From the NCBI RefSeq assembly GCF_001642805.2, contig NZ_CP016948.1, forward strand, positions 1,178,001 to 1,242,000: DNA of 64,000 nucleotides, in the 5' to 3' direction. The notes beneath the pieces are model-generated. The model was not told where the DNA came from and did no database searches. It saw nothing but the letters and a program-made list of their open reading frames with translations. The position numbers and the translations under genes are program-made. Below are positions 62,168-64,000 of the stretch, piece by piece; the stretch's first letter is position 1; each line of letters begins with the position of its first letter. This stretch comes from Serratia surfactantfaciens. Lineage in GTDB: Bacteria; Pseudomonadota; Gammaproteobacteria; Enterobacterales; Enterobacteriaceae.

Positions 62168-62193
62168 AAAAAACCGCCGTCCGGCGGTTTTTT
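62168..62193. terminator. Bidirectional terminator
   Basis: AAACCGCCG/CGGCGGTTT with a 2-nt loop is flanked by A and T runs between the convergent genes ending at 62143 and 62211. Confidence 0.9.
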
Positions 62194-62210
62194 ATTGGTG
62201 ACCATCGCCC

Positions 62211-62480
62211 TTATTTGAAACCACCGTTGCGAATGAACTCGAGACCAGCGGCGGTGATCCGCGTTTGATGCGGATCGATGTCATAGTTGTTCTCGTCGAT
62301 ATCGCTCATTACATAGGCCTGTATCAGCCCCTTGGTTTTGAGATAGGCGAAGGGATCGGCGAAGGCGTGCGGGCTGGTGGCGTCTTGCTTCCACAGCTCG
62401 TAGGTTTTTTCATCCAGCGTGCCGGGGTGATTGGCGGCCAGCCGGGTCAGGATCTGATTGTAGAATGCATAGTCGGTCAT
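62211..62480 (-). CDS. Hypothetical protein, winged-helix-like
   Basis: An 89-residue soluble protein of unknown function. The C-terminal part (DPHQTRITAAGLEFIRNGGF) reads like the end of a small winged-helix or YjcQ-like fold. The ATG at 62480 has AAAGAGGACC upstream. It ends at a bidirectional terminator. Confidence 0.7.
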   Translation of the reverse strand: MTDYAFYNQILTRLAANHPGTLDEKTYELWKQDATSPHAFADPFAYLKTKGLIQAYVMSDIDENNYDIDPHQTRITAAGLEFIRNGGFK

Positions 62481-62583
62481 GATGCGGTCCTCTTTATCGC
62501 GAGCGACAGTCTCGGAAAATGACGGTAACGTCTTTCAATCATAGTCGATGTTTGCTCATCGCCCGTGTTGCCGCGTACGCAGG

Positions 62584-62721
62584 CTATCCTCGTTGGCTTT
62601 CAATCCAGTGAAACAGACGAGAAATGGTGAAGGTGATATCGCCGATGTTGAACAGTGCGCCGAGCCACAGGGTTAGCATAACCAGGATGCCAATGATGAC
62701 GGGAAGATCCATCTTGCTCAT
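62584..62721 (-). CDS. Possible small membrane protein
   Basis: A 45-codon ORF with one strong transmembrane helix (DLPVIIGILVMLTLWLGALF) and a short tail FHWIESQRG. In-frame ATGs at 62736, 62721 and 62712 are all possible; none has a good ribosome site. The frame stays open further upstream to 62817. Small single-helix proteins are common in enterics, but this call is weak. Confidence 0.4.
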   Translation of the reverse strand: MSKMDLPVIIGILVMLTLWLGALFNIGDITFTISRLFHWIESQRG

Positions 62722-62821
62722 GATCAGGTGCTTCATCAATAAAGAGTGTGGTTCAAAGCGTATCATCAATCCTGATTGCCATAAAATGCGCTGCGCGTTG
62801 TTTCGCGTGAAACCCATGTAA

Positions 62822-62847
62822 AAAAGCCACCCAAGCGGGTGGCTTTT
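62822..62847. terminator. Intrinsic terminator of proP
   Basis: GCCACCC/GGGTGGC (62826-62843) with a 4-nt loop is flanked by AAAA and TTTT; on the minus strand the U-run follows the hairpin beyond the proP stop. Confidence 0.88.
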
Positions 62848-62862
62848 GCCTTTCAGCGCCGA

Positions 62863-64000
62863 TCAGTCCAGCTTGGGATGCTGGTCGATCAGGATCTGCT
62901 TTTTCTTTTCCAGTTCGGCGATCTGCGCGTTGATGTCCTCGACTTTCTGTTCGATGTTGTCGTAGGTCTCCTGCAGCAGCTCTTTCGCTTCGGTACGGTC
63001 AGATGCCGCCGGCGTCGCGCCGCGTAGTGGCTTGTTGGCAGTTTCTTTCATGTACAGACCGGTGATAAGACCGATTACCGCCACAACCATCAGGTAGTAG
63101 GCCGGCATGTACAGGTTGCCGGTCGCCTCCACCAACCAGGCGGCAGCGGTTGGCGTTGCACCGGCGATCAGCACCGAAATGTTGAACGAAATCGCCAGCG
63201 CGCTGTAGCGGATGTGCGTTGGGAACATCGCCGGCAGAATGGACGCCATCACCCCGGTGAAGGAGTTGAGCAGCACCGCCAGCACCAGCAGGCCGACGAA
63301 GATCAGGCCAATCACGTTGCTGTTGATCAGAATGAAGCACGGGATCGCCAGCGCCAACAGGCCAATGCTGCCGCCGATAATGAACGGCTTGCGGCCGATG
63401 CGGTCGCTGGTCAGGCCGATGACCGGCTGCACGAACAGCATGCCGATCATGATGGCGATAATGATCAGAACGCCGTGATCTTCCGAGTAGTGCAGGTTAT
63501 GCGACAGGTAGCTCGGCATGTAGGTCAGCAGCATGTAATAGGTCACGTTGGTGGAGATCACGATACCGACACACACCAGCAAACTTTTCCAATGTTTGGC
63601 CGCGATCTCTTTGAACGAGGTTTTCGGCGGATTTTCGATGGCGTTGCGGTCCTCTTTCTCCATCTTGTCCACGTGCTGCTGGAACGCCGGGGTTTCTTCC
63701 AGCGCATGGCGCAGATAGAGACCGATCAGGCCCAGCGGTGCGGCGATGAAGAACGGGATACGCCAGCCCCAGTCGAGGAAGTTGGCTTCACCGACGATGC
63801 TGGAGATCAGCACCACCACGCCGGCACCCATCACAAAGCCGGCGATGGAGCCGAAGTCCAGCCAGCTGCCCATAAAGCCGCGTTTGCGGTCCGGCGAGTA
63901 CTCGGCGACGAAGATCGCCGCACCGGAATATTCACCGCCGACGGAGAAGCCCTGTGCCAGCTTGGCCAGCAGCAGCAGGATCGGCGCCCAGATGCCGATC
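62863..64000 (-). CDS. proP: Proline/glycine betaine transporter ProP (5' end outside window)
   Basis: The C-terminal 379 or so codons of an MFS osmolyte:H+ symporter; the frame remains open to the window edge, so the start is missing. Sequence matches ProP (RIPFFIAAPLGLIGLYLRHA; TDRTEAKELLQ-type tail). The C-terminus forms a heptad-repeat coiled coil (about the last 40 residues, QKVEDINAQIAELEKKKQIL), which tunes osmotic activation in E. coli. It takes up proline, betaine and ectoine at high osmolality. Confidence 0.95.
   Translation of the reverse strand, partial: IGIWAPILLLLAKLAQGFSVGGEYSGAAIFVAEYSPDRKRGFMGSWLDFGSIAGFVMGAGVVVLISSIVGEANFLDWGWRIPFFIAAPLGLIGLYLRHALEETPAFQQHVDKMEKEDRNAIENPPKTSFKEIAAKHWKSLLVCVGIVISTNVTYYMLLTYMPSYLSHNLHYSEDHGVLIIIAIMIGMLFVQPVIGLTSDRIGRKPFIIGGSIGLLALAIPCFILINSNVIGLIFVGLLVLAVLLNSFTGVMASILPAMFPTHIRYSALAISFNISVLIAGATPTAAAWLVEATGNLYMPAYYLMVVAVIGLITGLYMKETANKPLRGATPAASDRTEAKELLQETYDNIEQKVEDINAQIAELEKKKQILIDQHPKLD

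Overview
The window is a chromosomal segment of a high-GC enterobacterium and almost certainly comes from Serratia marcescens or a very close relative. The strongest evidence is the secreted DNA/RNA endonuclease at 17601-18401, which matches the S. marcescens nuclease almost residue for residue as I remember it. Two backbone blocks follow the order known in E. coli: yccT-yccU-hspQ-rlmI-yccX-tusE-yccA-serT on the left, and yecF-uvrY-uvrC-pgsA-glyW...cysT-leuZ on the right. There is no IS element, CRISPR array, integrase or rRNA. All function calls come from reading the sequence and from remembered family features; no search was run.

Left to right. 1-5.3 kb is conserved backbone. 5.3-12.7 kb is a surface-adhesion block: a FidL/MarT-like membrane regulator pair, a LuxR-type regulator, and a four-gene chaperone-usher fimbrial operon. 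12.7-17.6 kb is soxR divergent from a two-gene RND efflux pump, with a textbook SoxR promoter between them. 17.6-31 kb holds the nuclease gene under a LexA-like box, a TrkH/TrkG-type potassium transporter, wrbA, several regulator/exporter pairs, cycA, a tRNA-Lys(CTT), a DedA protein, an MFS transporter with twin palindromes upstream, a nonsense-disrupted monooxygenase-like gene, and a GNAT acetyltransferase.

31.1-38.1 kb is the most interesting part. Five tightly packed minus-strand genes encode a PaaH-like 3-hydroxyacyl-CoA dehydrogenase, a PaaJ-like thiolase, a 5-aminolevulinate-synthase-like alpha-oxoamine synthase, an MFS exporter and a crotonase. A LuxR-type regulator with an acyl-homoserine-lactone-type sensor domain, and no luxI beside it, is read in the opposite direction. 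Enterobacteria make 5-aminolevulinate from glutamyl-tRNA, so this looks like specialised metabolism: dicarboxylyl-CoA elongation feeding an aminoketone synthase, with export and regulation. I do not recognise it as a described pathway.

38.2-49.9 kb has a universal stress protein, an orphan protein with a WHH nuclease-like motif, and a complete two-armed hydroxy-L-proline catabolic locus: epimerase, three-subunit D-hydroxyproline dehydrogenase, deaminase, alpha-ketoglutarate semialdehyde dehydrogenase, permease, a pyrroline-carboxylate-reductase-like enzyme and a PAS-AraC regulator. 49.9-53.1 kb is a variable stretch with two lipoproteins, an AT-rich patch and a phage-antirepressor-like ORF, then glpM and yecF. 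53.1-59.1 kb is uvrY-uvrC-pgsA and three tRNA genes; the glyW and cysT-leuZ parts are separated by about 2.4 kb carrying a nonsense-disrupted hydrolase, a TfoX-N protein and a membrane protein. 59.2-64 kb carries dcuB, a PaaI-type thioesterase, an overlapping pair encoding a small helical protein and a cryptic NlpC/P60-like protein, and the 3' part of proP, which runs off the right edge.
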